A stretch of DNA of 64,000 nucleotides from Tildeniella nuda ZEHNDER 1965/U140 (GTDB lineage Bacteria; Cyanobacteriota; Cyanobacteriia; Leptolyngbyales; Leptolyngbyaceae): contig JAHHIG010000011.1 in NCBI GenBank assembly GCA_019358895.1, positions 62,001-126,000 of the forward strand, written 5' to 3'. This document shows positions 33,036 to 41,614 of the stretch, in pieces. The notes under the pieces are model-generated. The model had not been told where the DNA came from. It did not search any database and worked only from the letters and a program-made list of their open reading frames with translations. The position numbers and the translations under genes were made by a program. Positions within the stretch are counted from its first letter, which is position 1; each line of letters begins with the position of its first letter.

Positions 33036-35303
33036 TTAATGCCGTCTGAAGTGCATGATGATTTGCTGGAAGTCATCAGCATTGTTGCACGGAACCTCAT
33101 GAACAAAAGCCAGTCCACGAAGTGCAAAGAGGTAGACTATCTCTTGCCGTGTGTACTCATTGACCCATCCACGCGAACGGCGGATCGGCAGAACGGAGGA
33201 CTTAGTAGCATCGCTTAACACGCAACAATATGAGATCAGCAGGTTACGCGTACCCTGAGCCAGTTTGTCGGCAACAGCGTGGGTGTGATGTAAATATTCA
33301 AAGACACCAAGCAGCACAATAAAGTCAAACACCTGATCGGGAAGCGGATCATTGTCGAGGTCAAGTCGGATCGTACCAGGAGCGATCGGCTCAAGATCCG
33401 CTCCCAGGTAACCGCAGGATTGTGCAACCAGATCCCGAAACTGCCCGCCCCCGACACCAATTTCAAAGAGGCTTACACCTGGCGGAATGAATGTAGCTGC
33501 CAGAGCGGCTCGGCTACCCCAGGCTGACTTGTAGCTTTGCGGGTTCCCCCAGCGTTCCCTGTCTGGCACCCCAGCAGCCGCCAAATTCATCAGGCGCTTT
33601 GGCTGAGCGAGATAGCTAGAGAGACTCTGTTGATCTGGAAGGGGCAATATATGTGACGGAGCGATCGGAGCGATCGGTTCGGGGTTGGGCAACCGCCACG
33701 TCTTCGCCTTTGCTAAAAGCACGTCGAGGAGACGCAGTTTGATATTAACGACATCGACCAGTGCTCCGTGCCAATCAACATCGGCAGCTTGGTCAAACGT
33801 GAAGACGCGGAGCAGGCGCTCAAGAGACGAAAAACGCTCCCTATCAGAGGCGTGCATCTGGTCGCTATTCAATGGATAAAATACGACCACCGGAATGCCC
33901 ATAGCGATCGCTGGTAGGGCACAGTGCAATAGCGTAGTGACAATCAACCGCGCCCGATCGCGGTAGGTGCTGAGGAGCGATGTCGCCAGATTCATGTTGT
34001 GGCTGAAATCATGGCAACCGGAGTAATGGTTGATAAAGGTGTACGGTCCGACTTCAGTTGGTATGCACTGGCGGATACGCTCATCACGAGAGACGACAAA
34101 CACCTCGGTTTGGTCTTGCGGCTTAGCCAAGCGTCTTGGCAACGACAGCGTTAAGCAGTGAGACACGAACGATCGCACACCGTGCTTTGCTAACAGTGCC
34201 TGTGTATACACATCTCGGCAGCCGATCGGTGCATAGTTTTTGTAGTGTTCGATTGCTGCTGCTCCTACCAGCGATGGTGACTGGAACAAACGGATGTGAA
34301 AGCCGAGGTAAAGCGGGTCTAGCGCTGCGTGAGGGGGCCATGCAGCCGGGTTGGTCTTGAACCAGCCATTCAAAATAATCGGAATCTTGCCAACAGCATT
34401 GTCCAGATCAGCCCGTGAAGCGATCTCGTTGTCTCGGTCAATGAACACCGACGGTGTTTGACCAAGCCGTTTTAGCAGTGCGTGAGATGCCAGGATTTGC
34501 ATATGGTCGCCCAAATTTTCGGTAGCGACAGAGATTGATCCGAACGTTGGCACCTCAGCGAGATCCTCTTGATCAGAGGTTGTGTGTGAAGCGACAGGCT
34601 GATGTCGATCCAATACCTTGTGTAGTAAGCAGTCAGGGCGATATTGAGTGTCATCTAAGCGATACGTTAACTTGAAAAGTGGTGTTGACCAATCGATCTC
34701 GTGTTCAACCTCGTGTGCCGATCGATACAACCGTCCGTTTGCTTGCAGAGCGTGCGGACCCTGTGCGCTAAGGCGCGGTACTTTCTCCCACGCTGCCTTG
34801 AAAGCAGCATCACAGGTAACAAGTTCAGAAAATAGATGGTGAAACCAGAAATAGTCGGTTGAAGTGTCGATTGAGTCCCAGTATTGTGCCGTTGCCGCAG
34901 CCCAAGTCTGAATTAGCGGGTTGAAAGGATCGCCAACCAAGAACCAGCTTGAGAGCAGCCGATCGGGTGCTGGCTTTTCAAAGGCGAAGAATCCTGTCGC
35001 GGCGGCTTCGCTAACCCAATCGTCGAGGGGGATATTGCACAACGTGGTCGCATCAACCCACACACCACCATACTCGTGCAGAAGCAGTATGCGAATAATA
35101 TCTGACAGAGAAGCATGGGTTACCTGCTGCTGCTGAAGGTCAACGATTTCATTGATGTCAATGTAATGCCTCAGCGTTTTGGCATTTAAGATACGCAAAT
35201 CCCACCCTGGGTTGAGATCGCTCCAGCTACCGAGGCATCGTTGTACAACATTGGGAGCCTTTTCGATGCCTTGCAGCCAGCAAGCCCAAATAATTTTTCT
35301 CAA
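33036..35303 (-). CDS. Three-domain surface-polysaccharide protein: glycosyltransferase, pyruvyltransferase-like, methyltransferase
   Basis: 755 residues from a TTG at 35303 with GAGG five bases upstream; no near ATG exists. Domain 1 (~1-230): KIIWACWLQGIEKAP and LLLHEYGGVWVDATT, a capsular/GT32-like sugar transferase with its GG-x-W-x-D. Domain 2 (~245-490): GSISVATENLGDHMQILASHALL, PIILNGWF, NYAPIGCRDVYTQALLAKHGV, FVSHCLTLSLPRR and ARLIVTTLLHCALPAIAMGIPVVVF, a polysaccharide pyruvyltransferase-like domain. Domain 3 (~580-755): SLFEIGVGGGQFRDLV, LDLDNDPLPDQVFDFIVLLGVFEYLHH, an S-adenosylmethionine-dependent methyltransferase. It probably decorates an exported glycan. No other polysaccharide gene lies near. 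Confidence 0.8.
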   Translation of the reverse strand: MRKIIWACWLQGIEKAPNVVQRCLGSWSDLNPGWDLRILNAKTLRHYIDINEIVDLQQQQVTHASLSDIIRILLLHEYGGVWVDATTLCNIPLDDWVSEAAATGFFAFEKPAPDRLLSSWFLVGDPFNPLIQTWAAATAQYWDSIDTSTDYFWFHHLFSELVTCDAAFKAAWEKVPRLSAQGPHALQANGRLYRSAHEVEHEIDWSTPLFKLTYRLDDTQYRPDCLLHKVLDRHQPVASHTTSDQEDLAEVPTFGSISVATENLGDHMQILASHALLKRLGQTPSVFIDRDNEIASRADLDNAVGKIPIILNGWFKTNPAAWPPHAALDPLYLGFHIRLFQSPSLVGAAAIEHYKNYAPIGCRDVYTQALLAKHGVRSFVSHCLTLSLPRRLAKPQDQTEVFVVSRDERIRQCIPTEVGPYTFINHYSGCHDFSHNMNLATSLLSTYRDRARLIVTTLLHCALPAIAMGIPVVVFYPLNSDQMHASDRERFSSLERLLRVFTFDQAADVDWHGALVDVVNIKLRLLDVLLAKAKTWRLPNPEPIAPIAPSHILPLPDQQSLSSYLAQPKRLMNLAAAGVPDRERWGNPQSYKSAWGSRAALAATFIPPGVSLFEIGVGGGQFRDLVAQSCGYLGADLEPIAPGTIRLDLDNDPLPDQVFDFIVLLGVFEYLHHTHAVADKLAQGTRNLLISYCCVLSDATKSSVLPIRRSRGWVNEYTRQEIVYLFALRGLAFVHEVPCNNADDFQQIIMHFRRH

Positions 35304-35339
35304 TCTAACCTCACTGCGGCAACCCTAAACGCGATGAAT

Positions 35340-35364
35340 GATAACACCTTCCCCTTAAAAGGTG
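35340..35364 (-). terminator. Weak terminator after the 35448 gene
   Basis: Minus strand CACCTT/AAGGTG stem over TTAAGGGG followed by TTATCATT. The tail is weak. Confidence 0.35.
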
Positions 35365-35447
35365 ATTGAGTAATGGTAGATGGTGCTCCTTTGCCGTCCT
35401 ACCGTCCTCAAGCCAACATTCGGTAAGGGCGCGATCGGACTGCCAGA

Positions 35448-35702
35448 CTATCGAAAGTCCTTGATATGCTCGATATAAACAGTAACGTTGGTTGGTTGTT
35501 GCCCTACTGGGTACAAATGCCATCGCACTTCTTTCACCCAATAAATTGATGCGTTAATCACCACAGTGTCACCAACGCGAGGGACATGCTCCAAACGAAA
35601 CATCTCTGGATCACCGTGCTTCACACCCAAAAAGATAGCCGAAATCATGGTAATGCTAAACGGGTAAGGATGGCTGAAATCTCCTTGCAGCCTGAAGTTC
35701 AT
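35448..35702 (-). CDS. Small hypothetical protein
   Basis: 84 residues from the ATG at 35702; a TTG at 35792 would give 114. VGDTVVINASIYWVKEVRWHLYPVGQQP resembles beta-rich small proteins that contain an RVGDxVxxxxxxYxVxEVRWH motif of unknown role. No signal peptide, membrane segment or known domain. It lies upstream of the three-domain polysaccharide gene on the same strand (~140 bp away), so joint expression is possible. Confidence 0.5.
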   Translation of the reverse strand: MNFRLQGDFSHPYPFSITMISAIFLGVKHGDPEMFRLEHVPRVGDTVVINASIYWVKEVRWHLYPVGQQPTNVTVYIEHIKDFR

Positions 35703-35792
35703 TGATTGACTAACCCGTGGAACGATGCAAGTATCTGCCGCAGAAGTTACCGTGCCGATTATTTCGTCAACGGCTTGGCTGCGTAGCTGCAA

Positions 35793-36286
35793 ATGTATGA
35801 AAAAAGCCAGGGTACTTCCAGTCTACAAGGTTAGTTGTATGCTCTGAAAGCCTTGCATACAAGAAGTCATGCCTCTCCTTACCTAAATAGAACCACCTAA
35901 ATCTGAGCAAGCAACAAGCAACAAACCTTCCGTCTTGGGCGCTTTCTAGAAACGAAATGCTCAAGCAACACCAATCTACCCTAAAGCAATACAGCTCACT
36001 CTGATGCGCGATCGATTACTTCGGAAAACCCACCCTAGACTACGGTTTGCCGAAGCAGAAGAAGGCACTAAGACACAGTTCTCAGTCGGTAACTACAACT
36101 GTGCTCTGGCGGTTTGCCCCAATGTTGTAACGCTCTGGCTGCCTTACATTAGATTCATTGGCGCTAACAGCAAAGCAACTGATTAAGTCATCGCTTTACT
36201 AACAGCATCGCCAGCTTTTTCTACCACTCTCTCAACTTTAGATGTTACAACGCTACAGATTTTCGCCTCGCGCAACACAGCGCCTT
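35793..36286. other. Intergenic upstream of hsp20
   Basis: No gene recognised. A 60-codon frame (36004-36186) has no family features. It presumably carries the hsp20 promoter; no CIRCE-like inverted repeat was found. Confidence 0.4.
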
Positions 36287-36330
36287 ATTCCTCAAACCCC
36301 ATCACTTTTAAGAGGTAATCCCGCTATGTC
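36287..36330 (+). promoter_or_regulatory. Possible RNA-thermometer hairpin masking the hsp20 ribosome-binding site
   Basis: ATTCCTC (36287-36293) can pair with GAGGTAAT (36312-36319), one bulged base, an 18-nt loop, so that AGAGG, the likely Shine-Dalgarno sequence, is held in a short stem ahead of the ATG at 36326. Synechocystis hsp17 has a similar short hairpin. No folding was computed. Confidence 0.3.
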
Positions 36331-36868
36331 ACTCATTCGTTGGCAACCCTGGCAAGAAGTCGAAACTTTAAGCCGTCAACTCGATCAATTGTTTGCTGAT
36401 CTGCCCCCCGTCAGTCGTACTGCTTCCCCTGTTGCCAAAACCTGGACACCCGCGATCGAACTCAAAGCGATCGACGATGCCTTTGTGCTTCGCGCTGAAC
36501 TCCCCGGCATTGATGCCAAAGACTTGGACATTCAAGTGACCCGCGAAGGCGTTTCTATCGCTGGTGAGTATCGTGCAGAAACCCAGCACGAAGACGGCAA
36601 GTTCTTCCGGTCTGAGTTTCGCTACGGCAGTTTCCGTCGTGTCGTTCCCTTACCCGTCGCTATTCAAAACGACCAGGTTAAAGCCGATTTCACCGATGGT
36701 ATTTTGACACTGACCTTGCCTAAAGTGGTGAGCGATCGTCCTACAGTCGTCAAAGTCAACCTGACTGAAGCAGCCGCTGAACCAGCGCTAGAAGCTGCTT
36801 CTAAGGATGCTCCTAATGCAAGCAGCACCGCTCAAACTGATGACCTTTGGTCGGAAAAAGCAGCGTAA
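36326..36868 (+). CDS. Small heat-shock protein Hsp20
   Basis: 180 residues from the ATG at 36326 (MSLIRWQPWQEVETLSRQLDQLF), the family start; 28 codons upstream are open but not coding-like. The alpha-crystallin domain (~40-145) shows WTPAIELKAIDDAFVLRAELPGI, VTREGVSIAGEYRAE, FRSEFRYGSFRRVVPLP and the C-terminal GILTLTLPKV with an I/L-x-I/L-like anchor. It oligomerises and holds unfolding proteins for DnaK; dnaK lies 300 bp downstream on the same strand. The tail (KDAPNASSTAQTDDLWSEKAA) is long and polar. Confidence 0.92.
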   Translation: MSLIRWQPWQEVETLSRQLDQLFADLPPVSRTASPVAKTWTPAIELKAIDDAFVLRAELPGIDAKDLDIQVTREGVSIAGEYRAETQHEDGKFFRSEFRYGSFRRVVPLPVAIQNDQVKADFTDGILTLTLPKVVSDRPTVVKVNLTEAAAEPALEAASKDAPNASSTAQTDDLWSEKAA

Positions 36869-37182
36869 GAAACGTTAAAGGCTGAAGGCTGAAGGCTAAG
36901 AATTTTTAGTCTTTAGCTTACTCCTTCGGAGAAGCAAGCTACATCCTTTATATTTTTCTTCTCCAACCGTCCAACCGTAGGTTCGGTAAACACGCCTTCA
37001 TTAGAGCATCAATCGCAATCAGTATAGAAGGAGTAGGAAGGCGCATTGTGCGTCATTCGGTGGCATCGGTAGCATCCTTGCTGACCGCTCGACTCTGAAC
37101 CATCGCGCTTACCTGCTCTGGCTGACTGGCTAACGCCACCCCCTGTAATTATTTTCGTACATTTGATGGAGCCGAAGCACTC
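36869..37182. other. hsp20-dnaK spacer with short repeats and a hairpin
   Basis: GGCTGAAGGCTGAAGGC short repeats follow hsp20. TAGCTTACTCC (36914-36924) and GGAGAAGCAAGCTA (36928-36941) form a hairpin followed by T-rich TATATTTTTCTT, a possible hsp20 terminator. No CIRCE element precedes dnaK. Confidence 0.4.
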
Positions 37183-39096
37183 ATGGCAAAAGTTGTTGGA
37201 ATTGACTTAGGTACAACCAACTCGTGCGTCGCGGTGATGGAGGGTGGTAAGCCCACTGTCATTGCCAACGCCGAGGGCTTTCGTACCACCCCTTCTGTAG
37301 TCGCGTTCGCTAAGAATGGCGATCGTCTCGTTGGGCAGATCGCCAAGCGTCAGGCGGTGATGAACCCCGAAAACACCTTCTATTCGGTGAAGCGGTTTAT
37401 CGGTCGTCGCTATGACGAAATCACGCACGAAGCAACCGAAGTTGCTTACAAAGTTTTGAACGTTAACAATAACGTCAAGCTAGATTGCCCCGCTGCTAGC
37501 AAGCAATATGCACCCGAAGAAATCTCCGCGCAAGTGTTGCGGAAACTGGTCGAAGATGCCAGCAAGTACCTGGGTGAAACAGTGACGCAGGCAGTGATCA
37601 CTGTACCCGCTTACTTCAACGACTCGCAGCGTCAGGCAACCAAAGACGCAGGTAAAATTGCAGGCGTGGAAGTGCTGCGGATTATCAACGAGCCAACCGC
37701 TGCCTCCTTGGCGTATGGCTTGGATAAAAAAAGTAACGAAACGATCATCGTCTTTGACTTAGGTGGCGGTACGTTTGACGTATCCATCCTGGAAGTGGGC
37801 GATGGGGTCTTTGAAGTGCTATCGACCTCTGGCGACACCCACTTGGGCGGCGATGACTTCGACAAGAAGATCGTGGATTACCTGGCAGAAGAGTTCCGTA
37901 AGGCAGAAGGTATCGACCTGCGGAAAGACAAGCAGGCACTGCAACGCCTGACCGAAGCAGCAGAAAAGGCAAAGATCGAACTCTCCAGCGTCACTCAAGC
38001 GGAAGTAAACCTACCCTTCATCACCGCGACTCAGGACGGTCCCAAGCACCTGGACACCACGCTGACTCGCCAGAAGTTTGAAGAACTCTGCGCTGATCTG
38101 ATCGATCGCTGCCGTATCCCCGTTGAGAATGCCCTGCGTGATGCCAAACTTGACAAAGGCAGCATTGAAGAAGTCGTGCTGGTCGGTGGTTCCACCCGGA
38201 TTCCTGCTGTGCAAGACCTGGTGAAGCGCGTTCTCGGCAAAGAGCCAAATCAGACTGTAAACCCCGATGAAGTGGTTGCTGTCGGTGCTGCTGTACAAGC
38301 AGGTGTACTGTCTGGTGAAGTCAAAGACATTCTGTTGTTGGATGTTACTCCACTGTCTCTGGGTGTGGAAACCTTGGGCGGCGTGATGACCAAAATCATC
38401 CCACGCAACACGACCATTCCTACCAAGAAGTCGGAAGTCTTCTCAACAGCAGTAGATGGTCAGAGCAATGTGGAAATCCACATTCTCCAGGGTGAGCGCG
38501 AAATGGCGAACGACAACAAAGATTTGGGTGTCTTCCGTCTTGATGGCATTCCCTCTGCGCCTCGTGGTGTACCGCAAATCGAAGTCACTTTTGACATTGA
38601 CGCGAACGGTATCCTCAACGTCACTGCTAAGGATAAGGGCACGGGCAAGGAGCAGTCGATCAGCATTACAGGTGCCTCGACCTTGCCGAAAGACGATGTG
38701 GAGCGCATGGTACGCGAAGCTGAGCAAAACGCCACGGCTGACAAAGAGCGGCGTGAGAAAATCGACCTGAAAAATCAGGCAGACTCGCTGACCTACCAGG
38801 CTGAGAAGCAAATCAATGAACTGGGCGACAAAGTACCCGAAGCGGACAAGACCAAAGTTGAAGGACTCATCAAGGATCTGCGTGATGCGATCGCCAAAGA
38901 AGACTTCGACCAAATCAAGACACTGACGGGCGAACTACAACAGTCGCTCTACAGCATCAGCAGCAACCTCTATCAGCAAGCAGGTGGCGATGCAGGTGCT
39001 CCTCCTCCGGGTGGTCCTGATATGGGTGGTCCGACCCCTCCCTCCAGTGGTGCAGACGATGACGTAATCGACGCTGACTTCACTGAATCTAAGTAG
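37183..39096 (+). CDS. dnaK: Molecular chaperone DnaK
   Basis: 637 residues, standard length. The ATPase domain has [22 protein letters not shown]-type [28 protein letters not shown] and [13 protein letters not shown]. The substrate domain starts after [19 protein letters not shown] and ends in a Gly/Pro-rich tail with DDDVIDADF, the usual C-terminal EEVD-like acidic end of bacterial DnaK. It folds nascent and stress-damaged proteins with DnaJ and GrpE, neither present here. Cyanobacteria carry several dnaK genes; this one is of the general type. A terminator follows. Confidence 0.97.
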   Translation: MAKVVGIDLGTTNSCVAVMEGGKPTVIANAEGFRTTPSVVAFAKNGDRLVGQIAKRQAVMNPENTFYSVKRFIGRRYDEITHEATEVAYKVLNVNNNVKLDCPAASKQYAPEEISAQVLRKLVEDASKYLGETVTQAVITVPAYFNDSQRQATKDAGKIAGVEVLRIINEPTAASLAYGLDKKSNETIIVFDLGGGTFDVSILEVGDGVFEVLSTSGDTHLGGDDFDKKIVDYLAEEFRKAEGIDLRKDKQALQRLTEAAEKAKIELSSVTQAEVNLPFITATQDGPKHLDTTLTRQKFEELCADLIDRCRIPVENALRDAKLDKGSIEEVVLVGGSTRIPAVQDLVKRVLGKEPNQTVNPDEVVAVGAAVQAGVLSGEVKDILLLDVTPLSLGVETLGGVMTKIIPRNTTIPTKKSEVFSTAVDGQSNVEIHILQGEREMANDNKDLGVFRLDGIPSAPRGVPQIEVTFDIDANGILNVTAKDKGTGKEQSISITGASTLPKDDVERMVREAEQNATADKERREKIDLKNQADSLTYQAEKQINELGDKVPEADKTKVEGLIKDLRDAIAKEDFDQIKTLTGELQQSLYSISSNLYQQAGGDAGAPPPGGPDMGGPTPPSSGADDDVIDADFTESK

Positions 39097-39141
39097 GTTT
39101 AGTGGCGATCGTTGCTAAGTTGACCGCTCCTTAACATCCAG

Positions 39142-39181
39142 GCTGATCGAGAACGCAAACGCTAATCGATCAGCTTTTTTG
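39142..39181 (+). terminator. Rho-independent terminator of dnaK
   Basis: GCTGATCGA (39142-39150) pairs with TCGATCAGC (39166-39174) over a 15-nt loop and is followed by six T. Confidence 0.85.
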
Positions 39182-39189
39182 TGAGAACC

Positions 39190-39222
39190 AGATCCCCGAC
39201 TTCTTCAAGAAGTCGGGGATCT
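39190..39222. repeat. Dispersed palindrome between convergent genes
   Basis: AGATCCCCGACTTCTT and CAAGAAGTCGGGGATCT form a near-perfect 33-bp palindrome, a repeat type seen often in cyanobacterial intergenic DNA. It lies directly at the end of fghA and may also stop leftward transcription. Confidence 0.65.
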
Positions 39223-39224
39223 CC

Positions 39225-40073
39225 CTAACGCCACAGAATCTCCGCGTGATGGCGAATGTGGTCTTCGATAAAGGTGGAGATGAAATAGTAGCTATGGTCA
39301 TAGCCGTCTTGCATTCGTAGCGTTAGCGGTTGTCCTGCCTTAGCGCACGCTTGCTCAAACACTTCTGGCATCAGTTGCTTTTCGAGAAACGTATCTGCCA
39401 TGCCCTGATCGATCAGGATAGGATGCTGGAGTTGAGTGGTGAGAACAAGTTCGCTGGCATCGTACGATCGCCACGCCTCCTGATTAACTCCAAGGTAATT
39501 AGTAAACGCCTTTTGTCCCCAGGGCACACGTATGGGCGCGACGATCGGCGCAAACGCAGACACCGATCGATACTGCTCTGGATTTCGTAGCGCACAGACT
39601 AACGCACCATGTCCGCCCATCGAATGCCCAAAGATCCCTTGTCGATCGGCTCTAACGGGAAAATTTGCCGCAACCAATGCAGGTAACTCTTGCGTGACGT
39701 AGCTATACATTTGGTAGTGCGATCGCCACGCCTCCTCTGTTGCATCGACATAGAATCCAGCTCCGGTGCCAAAATCCCAGTCGTCATCTTCGCCCGGAAT
39801 GCCAGCACCACGCGGACTGGTATCCGGTGCGACAAGAATCACGTTGTACTTTGCCGCGAACGGTTGTGCGCCTGCTTTCGTCATGAAGTTCTCTTCCGTA
39901 CAGGTCAACCCCGACAGAAAATACAGCACAGGTAGGGGTTCAGACTGCGATCGGGGTGGCAAGTAGACCGCGAACTTCATCGTCCCATTGCAGGCAGATG
40001 ACGGATGGCTATAGAAACCAACGGTGCCGCCAAAGCAGCGAAATTGATTTACAAGGCTAGGTGGTTGAGACAT
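39225..40073 (-). CDS. fghA: S-formylglutathione hydrolase
   Basis: 282 residues. The esterase-D fold is clear: VLYFLSGLTCTEENFMTKAGAQ, LVAPDTSPRG with GIPGEDDDWDFG, the nucleophile Ser in FGHSMGGHGAL, Asp in IDQGMADTFLE and His in DGYDHSYYFISTFI. It hydrolyses S-formylglutathione to formate and glutathione in formaldehyde detoxification. The partner, glutathione-dependent formaldehyde dehydrogenase, is not in this window. It runs toward dnaK and shares the terminator region with it. Confidence 0.93.
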   Translation of the reverse strand: MSQPPSLVNQFRCFGGTVGFYSHPSSACNGTMKFAVYLPPRSQSEPLPVLYFLSGLTCTEENFMTKAGAQPFAAKYNVILVAPDTSPRGAGIPGEDDDWDFGTGAGFYVDATEEAWRSHYQMYSYVTQELPALVAANFPVRADRQGIFGHSMGGHGALVCALRNPEQYRSVSAFAPIVAPIRVPWGQKAFTNYLGVNQEAWRSYDASELVLTTQLQHPILIDQGMADTFLEKQLMPEVFEQACAKAGQPLTLRMQDGYDHSYYFISTFIEDHIRHHAEILWR

Positions 40074-40206
40074 AGTTCAATCAAGTACCGACTACTGGTA
40101 GTTTCAGGTCACTTGATCGCAATTTACACCAAACCAGGCTCCTCGACGACCAATACACTCTCTCCGTTTGACTCTACAAACTGTTCCACAGCAAACCCAC
40201 AGCAAC

Positions 40207-40246
40207 AATAAAGCCCACTTTTGCTGCAGGTGAGTAAAGTGGGCTT
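40207..40246 (-). terminator. Rho-independent terminator of the 40267 small gene
   Basis: Minus strand AAGCCCACTTT (40246-40236) pairs with AAAGTGGGCTT (40221-40211) over a 14-nt loop, followed by TATTGTTG. It lies ~20 bp past the stop. Confidence 0.65.
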
Positions 40247-40266
40247 GTTCTGCTGGTTAAAGTTTC

Positions 40267-40446
40267 CTACGGTAGCTGATAACGCCAGTTGACGGCACGT
40301 GGTTGAAGTGTCGGGCGGCGTAGGCTTGGAGTTGGGCTATAGATCATTCCTGGAATTTGATGTCTCCAGTTGATTGCACGAGGAGACGCAAGTTTAGCGG
40401 GGGCAGGCGTGTACTCAAATTTTTGTGCGCCATAGATCAAGTTCAT
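40267..40446 (-). CDS. Small DUF4278-like protein with internal repeat
   Basis: 59 residues from the ATG at 40446 (MNLIYGAQKFEYTP). The pattern, a short Y-G-x-x-F/Y-E-Y start and two copies of PRA(I/V)NWR(H/Y)Q(I/L)P, resembles cyanobacterial DUF4278 proteins (which have x-YRGxxY starts and similar aromatic repeats), though the match is weak. Its dedicated terminator and clean start support a real small gene. Function unknown. Confidence 0.5.
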   Translation of the reverse strand: MNLIYGAQKFEYTPAPAKLASPRAINWRHQIPGMIYSPTPSLRRPTLQPRAVNWRYQLP

Positions 40447-40836
40447 ATGATTCACCGTATGTGTGGGGCATTTGTCTCTGAAAACCTAATAATCAATATA
40501 GCCGCCCGTTGTGAGGATTCATTGACAAAACGCGCAATTTGATTTCCAAGCCTGGAAAATTAACGCCAAAAAGTAGCGAGAATTGCAGTAATTCAATCAA
40601 ACTCTCAGGTGAAAAGAAAGGTTAACCGATGCGGAGACGGAAAGTAGAGGATCACCGATCGTGGTGAGCAGGTAGAAAGCTAAGTCAATAGAAGGCATTG
40701 GCATCAAAACTTACGGCTCCTATGACTTCATAGCCTCAAGCTCCTCAGTCATCCCATTCTTGATCCCATTCACACCGATCCTCTACGTGTCACCTGTGTT
40801 ACCATCTGTTAAACTCTTGTTTCAACAGAATCACAC
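40447..40836. other. Intergenic before the HNH gene
   Basis: About 390 bp between divergent genes. No gene recognised. Confidence 0.4.
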
Positions 40837-41334
40837 ATGGGCAAGGTTCTGGTGCTGAATGCGTCCTACGAACCGCTCAACATTACGAGCTGGCGCAGGG
40901 CAGTGGTTTTGCTAATTAAAGGCAAAGCAGAGCAGGTTGAACACAACGGCAAGTACATCTATTCTGACTTTCCTCTGCCAACAGTGATTCGGCTGCGTCA
41001 CTATGTCCGCGTTCCCTACAAAGAAATTCCGCTGACCCGCCGCAACCTCCTCCATCGCGATAGTCATTCCTGCCAGTACTGTGGCTACACGGGCGATGAT
41101 CTCACACTGGATCATGTCATACCTCGATCGCGTGGTGGTGGCGATTCCTGGGAAAATATTGTCACTGCCTGTGTGCGTTGCAATGTCAAGAAAGGCAATC
41201 GCACACCCAAAGAAGCCAACATGCTGCTTCAATTTGCACCCCGCAAACCCTACAGCGGTCTTTATTTTGAAGTCACCAAACATCTTAAGAATGGAGTGAA
41301 TCAAGAGTGGCGTAAATACGTGATTGGTATTTAA
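40837..41334 (+). CDS. HNH endonuclease
   Basis: 165 residues. The C-terminal HNH domain reads CQYCGYTGDDLTLDHVIPRSRGGGDSWENIVTACVRCN: two CxxC zinc pairs, the catalytic Asp-His and the later Asn. The N-terminal part (VLVLNASYEPLNITSWRRAVVLLIKGKAEQVE) is the conserved extension of the HNH proteins common to all cyanobacteria. The family's natural substrate and cell role are unclear; it is widespread enough to be chromosomal rather than mobile. No restriction or phage partner is near. The ATG at 40837 matches the family start MGKVLVLNASYEPLN. Confidence 0.9.
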   Translation: MGKVLVLNASYEPLNITSWRRAVVLLIKGKAEQVEHNGKYIYSDFPLPTVIRLRHYVRVPYKEIPLTRRNLLHRDSHSCQYCGYTGDDLTLDHVIPRSRGGGDSWENIVTACVRCNVKKGNRTPKEANMLLQFAPRKPYSGLYFEVTKHLKNGVNQEWRKYVIGI

Positions 41335-41435
41335 GCGTTTGTACTGGGAGCAGAGCGAATGCTGAGCTGGAAAACACTCTAGTAACCAGTCGTGAATTTG
41401 CAGTCATTCACCATCGGTCACAAGCCCGCTCAATC

Positions 41436-41466
41436 TGCCAGACGATCGTCTGGCAGACGATCGTCT
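41436..41466. repeat. Overlapping GACGATCGTC palindromes
   Basis: TGCCAGACGATCGTCTGGCA (41436-41455), a perfect palindrome, followed by a second AGACGATCGTCT sharing its last A. It may act as a hairpin after the HNH gene. Confidence 0.6.
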
Positions 41467-41614
41467 ATAGAAGCAGAAATATAGCGTTTGGCTTATGACG
41501 TTTAGCGTTTTTTTTGCGAAGATCGAAGTAGTCTCGATCGCTTTACTCCCTCTGCTTGTGAGAGTGGTAAGACGATCGCACAGAAGCTCAGCTTCATCCA
41601 CCTTTTAACCAAAC

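Noticed and set aside
36004-36186. 60-codon frame before hsp20
   Set aside because: No ribosome site, no family and no conserved residues visible.
39188-39224. The AGATCCCCGACTT palindrome as a dedicated terminator
   Set aside because: No T tract; it is a dispersed repeat, so I list it only as a repeat.
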